64,000 nucleotides of DNA from Oopsacas minuta. Its lineage: Eukaryota > Porifera > Hexactinellida > Lyssacinosida > Leucopsacidae. Of this stretch, positions 23,465-34,741 are shown in pieces. The notes beneath the pieces were generated by a model. It was not told where the DNA came from and made no database searches. It saw only the letters and a program-made list of their open reading frames with translations. Made by a program: the position numbers and the translations under genes. The stretch is from positions 900,060 to 964,059 of the forward strand of contig JAKMXF010000332.1 in the NCBI GenBank assembly GCA_024704765.1, written 5' to 3'. The first letter of the stretch is position 1. Every line of letters begins with the position of its first letter.

Positions 23465-24108
23465 CTGTAGATCTTATTACTTATACGTATATAGATTGTT
23501 GTATGTGTAGCTTGAATTACTAAATTTTCCTTTGAATAATCATTGAAGTAATCAGAACTTTAGAAAAACTTCACTCTTAAGAGAAAATTCAAAATCTATT
23601 GGAGTATCATTTTAGAACTTTAATTGTATCCAAATCCCATCCCCCTCTACTATTCTCATATTTTTTTGTCATAACAATATCGATTTGCTTCTCTTCGAAA
23701 CCACTGGGGCATCACTATCATCCCTCTCGAGTCAAATTTTTTGAAATTCTCTTACTTCAAAGTAGCACAATTTCGTATAACCGTTCTTGCTGTTCTTTAA
23801 TCAAATATTCTGCTTCATAGAGTGAAATATTTTCTAAATTTTTTAGAATATGTATTACTTACTTGCGTACTGACTCATTTTTGTTTATTGATCACTATTG
23901 AACATAATTATATATTCTTGCTCTCCCGCTTAGTTTGGTAGTGCTCTGCTGTTGCATTATTCTCAACAATTCATTCCTTAGGGTTAGCATATTAATGAAA
24001 TAGTAGAATTTCTTATGTGCTAGATATAATTCTAAACTTAATGATCTCTTTATCTACCTTATATAATTTATATATTTACATGTATTTTATTCACTTTTCT
24101 TTTTATAG

Positions 24109-25398
24109 ATTTGTGGTCGTAATCTTCGAATTGCTCCCGCTTCGACTAAGGATGATCTAAAAACCGGAAAAATTAGCGGGTCAATTATGGGAATCGAATC
24201 AAATTTGTTTGGACCAGTGGTGCATCCAGAGAATGCACCCGAAGAGATCACAAAAGCAGTAGCATCCCTACCTCCGGAGCAAATGTTTGAACTTATGAAA
24301 CAGATGAAATTATTTATTATGCATCAACCTGAAGAAGCTAGACAGCTACTATTACACAATCCACAATTACCTTATGCTCTCCTTCAGGCTCAGGTTGTTA
24401 TGAGAATTGTGGATCCACGCCTCGCTCATGAATTTTTGCATAAGCCTAGTATTAATGTTCCAAATTATAGTGAAGGTAGTGAGAATATGTCTGCTGTTGA
24501 TATGAAAGACCTGGATCTCTATCACTCTGAATTTGGATTACTTACACAAAAAAATCTTCCAGATTCTCATTTTGAATATCGTCAACAAGGTTGTAGTCCA
24601 TTGGGCTCCTATTTGACAAATCCAGAATCTTTGCATATGTTGAAATCTACCCATTATCCCCTTCAAAAGGTTTCTGGTCCAGGTAATCCTATTTGTCCTG
24701 AAATTTCCATGCATCCTCATCAACGTACAGATGAAGTTCAAACTCACTTGACTCCACAAGACCCAAGGACAGTTCAGGAAATTAAGATTCCAAGTATTAT
24801 TTCTCAAGAAAGATCAGGTTATAATGTTATTAATCCCAATAGACAATCACATTCAATACATTCCAATCCAGAAACACTCGTCGGCATTCCTAGAACATCT
24901 ATGTACGCAGAACACTCAATGAGGTCAACATTTCATGATAATTTCGATTCTAACATGTCCTCAGATCTTAATACACATTCTTTACCGAGAACAGACTCTA
25001 CAAGTAACATTGTATTACCTATACCTAATAATCCTTATAAACAACATAGTTTACAACTCCCCGGAAATAGTTATGACCCACCTCATGATCCTCGTAGAGT
25101 GATTTCGCATGGTGATCCGCAAACTTCTGTTTCTGGCGTAGAGTTTCGACCTCCTATTGGTTTCCATGCTAATCAACATTTCAACATTTCAGATCTCAAA
25201 CCTGGTGCTGTTATAGCTGACAAGGGCACAAATATAAGTTCGATATCTCAGGAAGAAAAAACATCTTTGATACTACAGGTACTTGCGTTAACAGATGATC
25301 AAATAGCACAGCTAACTGTGGAACAGCGTCATAGTATAATCTTACTAAAGGAACAAATTGCAAAACAAACAGGTGCTGCCATTCAGGCAAGAACTTAA
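24109..25398 (+). CDS. CSTF2: CSTF2 exon 2: RRM end, hinge, C-terminal domain
   Basis: This exon encodes 429 residues up to the TAA at 25,396, giving a protein of 504 residues with exon 1. It completes the RRM (ICGRNLRIAPAST), then the CSTF2 hinge: APEEITKAVASLPPEQMFEL, MKQMKLF, ARQLLLHNPQLPYALLQAQV and VMRIVDPRL. In CstF-64 the hinge binds CstF-77 and symplekin. A low-complexity Pro/Ser/Asn/His linker follows with scattered DPR motifs but no MEARA-type pentapeptide repeats. The C-terminal helical domain is intact (EEKTSLILQVLALTDDQIAQ, LTVEQRHSIILLKEQI), the Pcf11-binding region in the family. The exon starts after a strong acceptor at 24,107-24,108 and has no internal intron. Intact and clearly under coding constraint. 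Confidence 0.97.
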   Translation: MCGRNLRIAPASTKDDLKTGKISGSIMGIESNLFGPVVHPENAPEEITKAVASLPPEQMFELMKQMKLFIMHQPEEARQLLLHNPQLPYALLQAQVVMRIVDPRLAHEFLHKPSINVPNYSEGSENMSAVDMKDLDLYHSEFGLLTQKNLPDSHFEYRQQGCSPLGSYLTNPESLHMLKSTHYPLQKVSGPGNPICPEISMHPHQRTDEVQTHLTPQDPRTVQEIKIPSIISQERSGYNVINPNRQSHSIHSNPETLVGIPRTSMYAEHSMRSTFHDNFDSNMSSDLNTHSLPRTDSTSNIVLPIPNNPYKQHSLQLPGNSYDPPHDPRRVISHGDPQTSVSGVEFRPPIGFHANQHFNISDLKPGAVIADKGTNISSISQEEKTSLILQVLALTDDQIAQLTVEQRHSIILLKEQIAKQTGAAIQART

Positions 25399-25525
25399 CT
25401 ATTTCTGACATAAAATTCCTATCTTAAATTTATTTACTTTTTTGGATAATTTTGTTGAAATGTATTCTGCAATTTCACTTACTTGATATTCGTAAAGGCA
25501 TAGCCTACTACACATAAGGCCTAAC

Positions 25526-25531
25526 AATAAA
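25526..25531 (+). terminator. Poly(A) signal candidate for CSTF2
   Basis: AATAAA about 130 bp after the CSTF2 stop codon, the first canonical hexamer downstream. Confidence 0.55.
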
Positions 25532-26463
25532 TAGTGGATTTTTGACAAGCTACCTGATGGAACAAATTGTATTTGATTTCTATATTGCAGATACGGTTCA
25601 TCTTTTCCCGATTATATACTTTATAGATTGTAGAATAACAAAGGGTCAAGCGTTATATGATGGAAAAATATCAGGAATGTGTCAAAATATTTGTTTTGTA
25701 TGCTAAAATATGCTATTTTGGTGCCTCGTAGAAAAGTTTAAATATTTTATCTTACATTTCAAGGTGAATATATGAGATGATATGTAGATACTTATGTAAA
25801 ACAGATTACTTATATGGAGCTGAATCCCCAGTAACTGAAATATTTAAAATAGCAATTTTACATACACTAGAACTCTGTTGTGACCTACTCCACTTAAGAC
25901 CTACTCTTGTAGAAGACGTATTTGTCTCAAATAACCGAATTTTTACTGCTATCCCATTCACATATACTAACAACAGTACTTGGTATATCCTGTTGCATAC
26001 CCAACAATAGTCCTATCACTTTAATATCACAGCATATATTCCAGTTGTATTACAGGTACTACTTGATTTGTTCGTGTGGTAAAGGCAAATTTTCGGATAA
26101 TTCATGCAATTTTAGGATATTCGTTGACATTATGTAGCAATCCGGCTTTGAGGCTAGATTTCAATGAATCGATGTACAACCGCTACTCCTCGGGCAAGTG
26201 TTGTATTCCTAGTTCACTACAATAGCACAATGAATCTAGATTTGAAAATACACAAAAACGGCCATCTGACGTGTTCTGAAACTGAAATGCTTGTGTCACA
26301 CCTGAAAGCAAGTTTCGTTGTTATAGTCTAGATCCTGGAATTTCGGCTAGTTGCGTATTCAAACTCAATCTCTCACTAAATCAATTAACTCTAATTTATC
26401 ATTGAAGAATCTTTGTTTGTTCTTCTATATAGTCACAATCAGTTTCTTAGAAGCGGTTTCTTC
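25532..26463. other. No gene seen
   Basis: About 0.9 kb of AT-rich DNA downstream of CSTF2. Short frames at 25,777-26,137 carry no recognisable motif. Confidence 0.4.
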
Positions 26464-26471
26464 GTCTAGAC

Positions 26472-26943
26472 CAGTGGTTCTTGACCTTGTTTGAACCATA
26501 TCCCCCTTCATGGTACCCAATCAAGATTTTTCCCCTTGTATTTCTACGCACCCCAAATATTGAACTAGGTATGAAAATTTGATGTTACCAACACACTATA
26601 GTCATGATAATGCCCACAATACGATATACTAACTAAGCAAAGAGAATGTATGTACGTAAGTGCAATACTTAATCGCTATGTATATGTTAGTCAATTAGTG
26701 TAATACTTGGCACTGTTGTTACCTGAGCAGCTCGTCAATCGAAGGTGCAGTATTAGATAGCGCACAACGTAGATCGTCTTCCGCATTCATTTACATTTTT
26801 AGATTAGTATTATTCAAGTCAGTATTGTTTTTATCCATCAAGATTCGAATCCTGGAAGAATTAACATATTATTGTATGGTCTAATTTTCTGAGAAATATT
26901 TTAGCGTCCTAGATCCTCATATTTCCCCCTGTTAAGACCCCTG
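26472..26943. mobile_element. 472-bp hAT MITE
   Basis: Left end CAGTGGTTCTTGACC, right end (reverse complement) CAGGGGTCTTAACAG. Flanking octamers GTCTAGAC (26,464-26,471) and CTCTAGAG (26,944-26,951) agree at six positions around the TCTAGA core typical of hAT targets. No coding capacity. Confidence 0.8.
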
Positions 26944-26951
26944 CTCTAGAG

Positions 26952-27599
26952 AGTCTATATCCAAATCAAAATATATGCTTGGCGGATGTTTTGGAACCAG
27001 ATATTCTTCTGAATGAGGAATTGGATGGCTGAATCGAAATCGTTTAGCAAATCAAGTTTTTGCAATAACCTACTAAAATATGGCCTGATCACTACTTTTG
27101 AACCAGGGATAATATGAAATTGGGGTATTTTCACCTGAATATATGTATTATTCATATGTATGAATTGGCAAAAGCCGCATTTGTGAAAGTTTTCAGAGCT
27201 AAATTACTTCATCTGTTAGCGTAATTGGCAAATATGAAAGATGCTCTTTGAAACCATGTAGAACGTTAATTATTTACCTATGTTCAAAATGTTGAAGATT
27301 CAAATGTACTAAAACCGTTTTATACAAATTATTCAACATTTGTCATGATAAAGTTGGAGATATCACATAGACCATGGATGTTATATGTATTGTTACTATC
27401 CTCTTATAACTTGATAATCGTTGAAATTATAGTATATTCAACATAGCCAATATACCTGACTTCCCATAGCCTTATAAAACATTTGACATGATATCTCTTA
27501 CCAATATGCTGCAATCATGGATATGCCCAGATATGGTCATTTTTGAGATTGTGCAATATTCTTCAGGGCTATTTTATCAAAATATATTAGAAGGGCATG
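26952..27599. other. No gene seen
   Basis: Non-coding; a 66-codon minus frame at 26,955-27,155 has no family features. Confidence 0.4.
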
Positions 27600-27960
27600 G
27601 GAAGTTGGGCGTATGAATAAAATGGCTATCCAATTGTCTCAGTGAGCAGGCCTTATAATTGGTAGGCTATGGTTTATGTATTTATAACTGACACTAGATA
27701 TAACAGTTGTACAAAAGTAGCAGTCAGTAGAATGACCTTTTAGTTCTCTTTAAATCATAATTATTGCGAATGGCAGACTTACGGACACCTTTTAGCCAAG
27801 TTCTGAGATTGGCAGTACACTTATTACTGCTAAAATGTGGAGCCCACACTTTATCTTGATCACCAATATTGAATTGAGAATTCATTTGATATGCTTTCTT
27901 CACAGGAGGAGTCATATCGCGTCTCTGTCCTTGGTAGTATATTCCCTACAAATATATTAG
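27600..27960 (-). pseudogene. Decayed second copy of the Cys-rich family
   Basis: The minus strand reads MTPPVKKAYQ, NIGDQDKVWAPHF, KCTANLRTWLKG. After a one-base shift it reads PFAIIMI, a stop, RELKGHSTDCYFC. These match, in order, the ITNQLK, GDQDKSWAPH, CSSGLRDWLN, FAIPMVWREQ and DCYFC segments of the ORF at 1-534. The first cysteine after WAPH is lost and the frame is broken, so it is a pseudogene. Confidence 0.75.
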
Positions 27961-28136
27961 AAAAAGTTTGGGTTTGTGACGCACCCACAAGACATAATTG
28001 TGCTAAAGACAACGAATGTAAGTTAATAAGAAGAATATTTTCACTGACTGAGGCAAAAAAAACTATGTTGAATGAATACTTTACGATTTTACCTGGGAAT
28101 ACCCATATAAAATTGCAAATTTTCGAACATTTTTGA

Positions 28137-28658
28137 ATTACAAAATTTGAGATCCTCAGGAAAACATTATGTAAAATACACAGTAAGCTAAACATAGCAT
28201 AATAAAACATTCTTCCATAAAGAATCAAAAAACATTGTTTTATAGTGTAACTTGCACAGATTATTACTATCTCGAGACTCCCAATTCAATTCACACTTAT
28301 GTTTGTTTAGCTCAATTATCCATCATCCAAGGAAATTTATAACAAATTCGAAACTTCTTTTTCGAACTTATCTGCTTTTTCACTTTATTTATTTCTCTGA
28401 TTGTAAATAATTTCGGAATTGCATACATTCTCCATAGATATATTCATGATAGCGATTTTTGAACAATTTCCCCAGGGATTCTATTCTAGGCAAGAAATAC
28501 CGATTTCAACTTTAGAATGAAGGTTTCTTTGTAGTTTGACATAACACATTTACGTATTGAAGAGTGGTTCAAATCCCTACACAGAATTACATAATATGTA
28601 CATAAGTAGGTGTTAACGCTTATTAGTATGATGTTCCGCCCATAAATGCATGTGTATA
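28137..28658. other. No gene seen
   Basis: Non-coding DNA left of the Ginger element. Frames at 27,860-28,228 overlap on both strands and show no known motif. Confidence 0.35.
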
Positions 28659-31052
28659 TGTTGCAGTCAATGTAAAATCAGTCAATTTACAAATTGATTG
28701 AAATTTCCGGTTAATTAATATGTTGACTGATTCATTGGTAATTGATTTTGACAGATTGACTGAAACGAATTAAAATTTAATTTATTGATATCAATATGCA
28801 TTAACAGCATGTGGTTACTGTATAGTGACTTTAAAAGTTCACATATCGTTTCCAATCAGCCATTCATATCTTGTTGGGAGTAGGTCATAGTCGCTTGACA
28901 CTTTCTATTACATTTATATCCAGCCCTTGAAAGATTAAATTTGTTTGATTTGCATTATTTGCCACTTTGTGTACAGTTGCACTTGGTAAACCTTTGTCCA
29001 CCACACTTAGACCCTTGTTGAACAGCTTGTCGCAGGCCTATTTCTTTGTCTGTTGAGAAATCGTCCACACTGTACAGTGGATGGGGACACAGATCAAATT
29101 GATATCGGCTGTAGTATCCTTTCAGGATTCCTGCACGGACTGCTATACAGTATATTCATTTTCATTTCTTTCCAGAATTACACCCATAATGATTCGAGAA
29201 TCACCTCTACCGCGATCCACTAAATGGTTTGGAATAATTACATTATTTCCAGGGTTTCCAGCAACCAGCTCTCTTGCGGTTGAGTTGAATGTTGTCGTGC
29301 CGTATTTGGATAGCGGTTATCTGAGGCGAAGGACCAGATGAAGATTTTGAAGAAGTAGCTTCTGAGGGATCAGGGAATGTATTTTCTTGTGTAGAAAGAT
29401 TTGGAGATACTGGGGTTTGTTTATCTGAAGAGACTTGAGAGGGGTCAGATTGCTGATATGCAGCCATTAGATCGTCTTCGAACACAAGGCGTTCTAGGAT
29501 TTCACTATGGAGGGATGCTGAACGTAGTCCAACATATGCATCACGTTCAAACAGTGCCTTGAATGGGGATTGTTTAATTCCAGAATGGTGACCACTGTTC
29601 TTCAGGAACTGCACAAAACGAAGCCCAGTTGGCCAATCTGTGGAGTCATTGTAACCTAACCACTCAGTTGGTATGTCTTTGAAGTCACAATTTAGCCTCT
29701 CAACCGATCCCTGGCTATCGGGATGGCAAGGTTTACCATGGAGCATAAGCAGATCCGGCCACATAAGCTTCAGTTCATTGATGACTGATGCTGTAAATTC
29801 ACTGCCGTTGTCACTCTGGAAATTTGAGGGACGCCTAGTAACACGAAAATGTCAACCAGTTGCCACGCGACTTCAGCAGCACGTTTGGACTTCAAAGGGC
29901 GTAATACGCAGTACTTTTTTATGTGGTCTTGATTAACCATGATCCAGCGAAATGAACCTTTGCACATGGACTGCATGTCAATGAGGTCAACCTGAGCACT
30001 GGATCCAAAGTCTTTGGACAGAATTGACTTCACAGCAACACCTTTAGTGGTGGCACGCTTACATTTCTGTTAACATTGAACACAGAGATTTGTAGAGCTC
30101 AATGGAGTCGCGAATGACGTTTGCATATTTGTTCTAAGCTTTAATCATCTTGTCTCGACCACCATGACTGCATGCAACATGGACGTGTTCAATGATGTCA
30201 GGCATATCATCTATGTGAGTAAACTTAAACAGGTTCTTGAGAGCCTTCACTTTGCTTTCGAATCAACTTGTCAACATTCCCACACTGAAGAATTTCCCTA
30301 TAAAATATATAAAATATGTCACTTAATCGATTCCAGCAAAACAGTACACAGCCGTAGTGTGCATATATTGGCACATTTTCTATGTACATCCAAGGAAACC
30401 TAAAACTTCGTACGTACGTAGGCTCTAGACAATTAGAGAACTAATTATAGTATTGTATAGATCATTTATTTGACCTGAATCCAAGTAATGCAGCCATGAC
30501 TCAGGTTCTAATTGTTGAACCAATAATTCTTGTTCACATACCTGCCCAGTATATAGTACTGCATGTTGGACTTCTTTGCGGTATCAGATGCAACTTTGAC
30601 CTCTTCAAGCTACAAAAAATACTCGTGTTTTGTCATCAACAATGATTTTTATCAGAGCTTTTTCGTTTCAACATCTCCTCACGGAAAGACTGTTCCATAG
30701 TGTCCGCCATCTCTGAGAGTTATGAGGACAATGAGATGTTCATATTACCTTGCCTTTTATACTCCAGAATATTTCACGTCGAAAGATACTTGCTTTTGAT
30801 GTGTTGTTATTGTCGATACACTACTTTGAGTCAGGTTTCTCTTATACATTATCTATTCTTAAGTTAAGTGAGGTATATGTTTGTAATAACTATTGGAAGA
30901 TTTTCCATTATTCACTACTAATTGATTTAATATTCGTAATACGTTTCAGTCAATCTGTCAAAAAAACGACCAAATGATTCAGTCAAATTGTAAATTGCCT
31001 AAGTGAATCAATCAATTTTTAAATTGACTGATTTTATACATTGACTGTAACA
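28659..31052 (-). mobile_element. Ginger DNA transposon, both termini present (2,394 bp)
   Basis: Left TIR 28,659-28,767 and right TIR 30,942-31,052 are inverted copies of about 110 bp: TGTT(G/A)CAGTCAATGTA, AAATCAGTCAATTTA, AAATTGATTGA and, innermost, TGACAGATTGACTGAAACG. The ends fit the TGTNR terminus known for Ginger elements. Four-base flanks are TATA (28,655-28,658) and TACA (31,053-31,056), 3 of 4 matching, consistent with a 4-bp duplication. Inside, on the minus strand, lies a retrovirus-type integrase of the Ginger/KRBA2 group (28,950-30,270). Ginger transposases are related to LTR-retrotransposon integrases, but the element moves as DNA; no gag, protease or reverse transcriptase is seen. 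Confidence 0.88.
28950..30270 (-). pseudogene. Ginger-type integrase/transposase, disrupted
   Basis: In order from 30,270 downwards: a zinc-binding segment with IIEHVHVACSHGGRDKM and SIELYKSLC..C; then KDFGSSAQVDLIDMQSM with the first catalytic aspartate; FRWIMVNQDH; LRPLKSKRAAEVAWQLVDIF; after a one-base shift QSDNGSEFT with the second aspartate; LHGKPCHPDSQGSVERLN with the glutamate; then a C-terminal tail with VRAGILKGYYSRYQFDLCP and a Cys-rich GSKCGGQRFTKCNC end. This architecture, including the Cys tail, matches the domesticated KRBA2-like and Ginger integrases as I know them. All DDE residues are present but in different frames, and a stop splits the zinc domain, so it is inactive. Confidence 0.85.
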
Positions 31053-31360
31053 TACATAGATAATAATATGATAACTTATATAGTCTAAACTTCCAGGAAT
31101 AGTATTTCATGGTATTCAACTGTATTTCGAGAATTACTGATGAGATGATTGTAAATTGGATAGTGACCTGAAACACCGAGATCGAAATTTCAGCTAGGAA
31201 CTTGGTATGGTTCATGTAACGACACTTATTTGGCATGCAAGAAAATCCATATATCATATGTAGTTAATTCCGAAATACCCTCATATGTGAATTATACTTG
31301 TAGCTTGATCACAGATATGAAATCATAGTTACACATGAAATACTATATTATATCCATTCC

Positions 31361-31650
31361 AGTTTAACTAACATATTCCCATTTGTATAGATAGTACATC
31401 ATATGAATATCTGATGTATGTATGAACAAGTGGACAATTAGAGAGGACCCACTGTAGATACATTTGACATACATTTCGGGGTGTACATTCGTAAATTCTC
31501 AAATGCCATACGCCAAAACTATCGAAAATATTATCGAAGTTTTTCGGGAAAAAATGATCGGCAATCATCCTACGATCGTGATCGTCGATCAATGATCGCA
31601 TGAATATCAATTTCCATGACCCTGGAGGGCTACGACAGTTAGATAATTGA
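31361..31650. repeat. GATCG-rich repeat fragment
   Basis: At 31,545-31,600 the motif GATCG/CGATC recurs densely, as in the ends of the MITE at 11,253. A CAGGGTCATGG-like start can be read on the minus strand near 31,623. Probably a relative of that hAT MITE; the second end was not found. Confidence 0.4.
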
Positions 31651-31893
31651 GTTCTAGTAAGAATACAAGACCTGTACCGAACCAGAGAGCGACACTTAAC
31701 TCATATGTCAATTGCTCCTGAAAGGACCCACATATGACATAAGCACAATAGTATCCATCGATGTACCCATGAGCCCCCTCACCCGAAAGCTGGTTGCATT
31801 AACATTCCAGGTATGACGTTTTAAGCCTCACTTGGTACCGAAGGAAGTTGCCTTAGAAGGCGTTCCAGAAGACCCATAAGCAGTGGAACAAGC
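31651..31893. other. GC-elevated unclassified repeat, left half
   Basis: Noticeably richer in GC than its surroundings. It abuts the Transib-like element; the matching GC-rich stretch resumes at 35,242. Reading across the duplicated CCACC, a minus-strand frame from 35,462 continues uninterrupted into this half, so the two were contiguous before insertion. Function unknown. Confidence 0.5.
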
Positions 31894-31898
31894 CCACC

Positions 31899-31910
31899 CA
31901 CAGTGGCTTA
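31899..31910 (+). repeat. Left TIR, CACAGTGGCTTA
   Basis: Terminal inverted repeat whose first seven bases equal the RSS heptamer. Preceded by CCACC. Confidence 0.9.
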
Positions 31911-32596
31911 GTAGTAATTAATTAAGAAATTTTTATAGTAATGCTTTCATTCCTTTATGGTTTCATTGTGTTTCTAAACATTCAAGTAGCACCCATTCCA
32001 ATTTTCGAATCATTTGGTAGCCTATTAGTTATGTAAATTTGAATCGAAACTTTGTTGTTTTTGATGCTGAAATTATCGTTTCGGAGAATTCAAAACATAA
32101 AAGATATTCACATTGATTCTGATTCTTTATAGAATATATTAGCGATCTATTGTTTCATCTATTCTAGACAATTTTGTGTCAGATATATTCTAAACTGTAT
32201 ACTTTTCACGTGAAGGATTGTGTACCCAGGGTAAAAAATGAATTCCATTATTCCATGCATAAAATTTTGAAAGTGTCTGAAAAAAAAAAGTCAAGGAACT
32301 TCAAAGCGAAAATAATACCAGTTGTTGTTGTTTACAATTTATACTATGTTATATGAAGATGACAGGCGCCGAAACTGTCCGCAACTTTGATTTTTTGGCC
32401 ACATTCCATTGTCTGTAATCATTGCTATGGAAATTCCTAAAGTGATATCTGTAACTATGTAATTGAATACCCGTCTAATCCTAATTCTTCTTGGAAATTA
32501 CTGCACAAAATTAAATTTATGTACGTGTGTATATACGTCTACTTATGTTTTCAATCTTACACCTTTATTTTCTCATAGATAATTTATCCGTGATCA

Positions 32597-34741
32597 ATGG
32601 CTGAACCAATTGCTCCGATAACTCCCCCGAATCCCGTCTCGAGTTAGCGAGAATCCTGGAAGCAAATGGCAATTGCGTCCAAACAACTCTGTTGTCTTAG
32701 CGATCTCCATGGATTAGACGATGTCAAGCAGGCTAAACTTGAATTGATTCTACGTAGAATACGAGATATGATTAGAACTTCAAAAAAATCACTTGAAACT
32801 TTGCATGGAGATTGGTGGCATTGAAATTTGCTCAGAATTATTTATAGCTTCACAAACCCCCCAAATAACTAAGTCGGTGCGCCAAAAGAAAGAACTTATC
32901 AATCTTTCATTGGAACATCAGCCTTCCCGCATCTCTAGTGTCCTTGAGTCTATCAGGTCCATCTCGGTAATCGAAAAAACTTCTGAAATTACAATTGCAG
33001 CTCTTGCTTTGCAATTGTTGTGCAATGAAGAAGACAATCAAGAACTTGCGAGGGTATCTAAATCAATTGTGCAGGGAAATTCTCTGGTCAATTCGGGCGT
33101 GCATCCAAAAGCAAAGAATTGGATATGGACATGGCATTATTTCTTTTGGATCTACTAGAGATTGGCAAGAGGAAGTATACTCTACTACGACAACTTTTGT
33201 TATCAAATGAAATTCACTTTCCTACATATCAGAGGGTGGCCGATCATAGAAATAATTTGTACTACGAAGTATGATTCAACTATACCCGAATCCTACAGCC
33301 CCAGTTGGTGTGTGTGTGCCATACGCTCAATTTGTCTACCATACATTTTGTAGAATTATGTCCACTCTACCGTCCCCTTCAAATGAGGATTTTCCTCTCC
33401 GATTTCAGATTGCCGATGGCTTAGATGGATCTGGAAAGCATACCGTATATAATCAACCAAATACGAATACGTCTACCAAATCGTTCATCCTATTTTGCTT
33501 CAAAGCAGTACACATTGTCCCTTCTAGTGGAAAGGAACTTTGGAAAACAACTGCCCGAATTCTTCATTCTCCCAACGTTCAATTTTCCTTCTTGCTGCCA
33601 CAGAAAATCATGACAATATTCGCCAATTTTTGAAAGATATCATCAATCCCGAAACAGATCAAATGAAGGACCAAGGTTTCTATTTTGCCAATGATAAACA
33701 TATATTTGTCGGTGTTTTCCGATCAATGCTTGATGTTAAAATGGCAAGTATTCTCTCAGGAACAGGAAGTGAGAGTTGCCAACAATGTACTGCAACGCAG
33801 AAAGAACTAAAAGATCGTGACTTAATTTTGCAAGGCTATCCCATCAATAGAAACATTTCAGACGCCATTCAATTATTTGGAGAACTGGAAGACATTGATG
33901 CTTTCTTTTCATTACCAACAAATCAAAGATTTAACCTGACTCACTAACCATTATCAATTATAGATATTCTAACTGCTTCTCCCTTACATTCCTATACGTG
34001 CATTTTTAGATGATTTAATTTACTTGTGTACCACCTGAATTGTAACAAGCTCACATGGTCACCATCATCAAAAGAAATTAAAGACTCTATGATGGATGTG
34101 CGAACCATAGTTCAAGAAGTAACAGGTCTAAGAATTGGCCAACAGACCCAAAGGAGGTACTACTTCCATAGGTGGTGTGGCTCGAAGAGCTTTTTCAAAT
34201 GACTCCAAGTTTATTGAATGCGCAATGTCTTTGGTTAAGATTGATCATAGGGACTCACCTTGTAAATTGCACACACAATTATCTGTCATTCTTAGAATCA
34301 TAAATTCAGACAGAAAAATTGGGTGACCTTTGTACAGACACCTATCTCCTTATTCTTCAATCCTTTCCCTGGGTGAACATTACACCGACTTTACATAAAT
34401 TACTAGGCCATTCTGAAGAAATACTGATGAGATGAACTTTGGGTATGGATTGAAATGCTTTAGCGAAGAAGGATCCGAAGCCTGCAACAAATTAATCAGG
34501 AATATAGGGAACATCTAGCAAGGAAACTTCCTTCGAAGATAATGTCGTTGATATATTTGTCAGACTCTCATCTGAAAGCGATCCTGTGTTAACGAAATAT
34601 CGATCGACAGTGGTGTGCGAAAAGTGCTGAGAACACGATCATACCCGAAGAGCTCAGTGCTGTAGAGACAATGCAACAGATTTATTAGAATCATCTATTG
34701 ATAATATCGTCAAGGGCCTTATTATTGATACGATATCGTAA
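32597..34741 (+). pseudogene. RAG1-core-like (Transib superfamily) transposase, disrupted
   Basis: The frame starts at ATG 32,597 (MAEPIAPITPP), meets a TAG after 16 codons and shifts several times; the last frame ends at TAA 34,741. Landmarks in order: IADGLDGSGKHTVYNQ (33,415-33,465; first catalytic aspartate region) and KSFILFCFKA; NIRQFLKDIINPETDQM; MLDVKMASILSGTGSESC followed by CQQC, matching RAG1's CxxC zinc ligands; GYPINRN; a stop, then IIDILTASPLHSYTCIFR; GGTTSIGGVARRAF, matching RAG1's NGNFARKL block; TPTLHKLLGHSEEIL with RAG1's HxxxxH zinc ligands; CFSEEGSEACNKLIR with the catalytic glutamate; SESDPVL near the C-terminus. About 715 codons, the usual Transib size range. Homology is inferred by motif order, not by a search. 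Inactive because of many stops and shifts. Confidence 0.85.

Larger units (their letters stand above)
13565..24108 (+). other. CSTF2 intron, 10,544 bp
   Basis: Bounded by GTGAAA and a pyrimidine-rich acceptor (CTTTTCTTTTTATAG at 24,094-24,108), phase 0. It carries a hAT MITE (14,000), a MULE remnant (15,985), a mariner-like MITE (18,490), repeat B (20,690) and a RAG1/Transib-like remnant (22,081). The stretches 14,493-15,984, 16,790-18,487, 18,733-20,689 and 23,465-24,093 hold nothing I can identify. Confidence 0.9.

Noticed and set aside
24538-24807. 89-codon minus frame
   Set aside because: Antisense of CSTF2 exon 2.
26838-26860. GATTCGAATCC resembling a tRNA B box
   Set aside because: It lies inside a hAT MITE and has no cloverleaf.
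28560-28590. GGTTCAAATCC resembling a tRNA B box
   Set aside because: The flanking bases do not form a T-stem and no A box or acceptor stem is present.
28950-30270. Assignment of the integrase to an LTR retrotransposon
   Set aside because: No LTRs, primer site, gag or RT; long TIRs beginning TGTTR and a KRBA2-like Cys tail favour Ginger.
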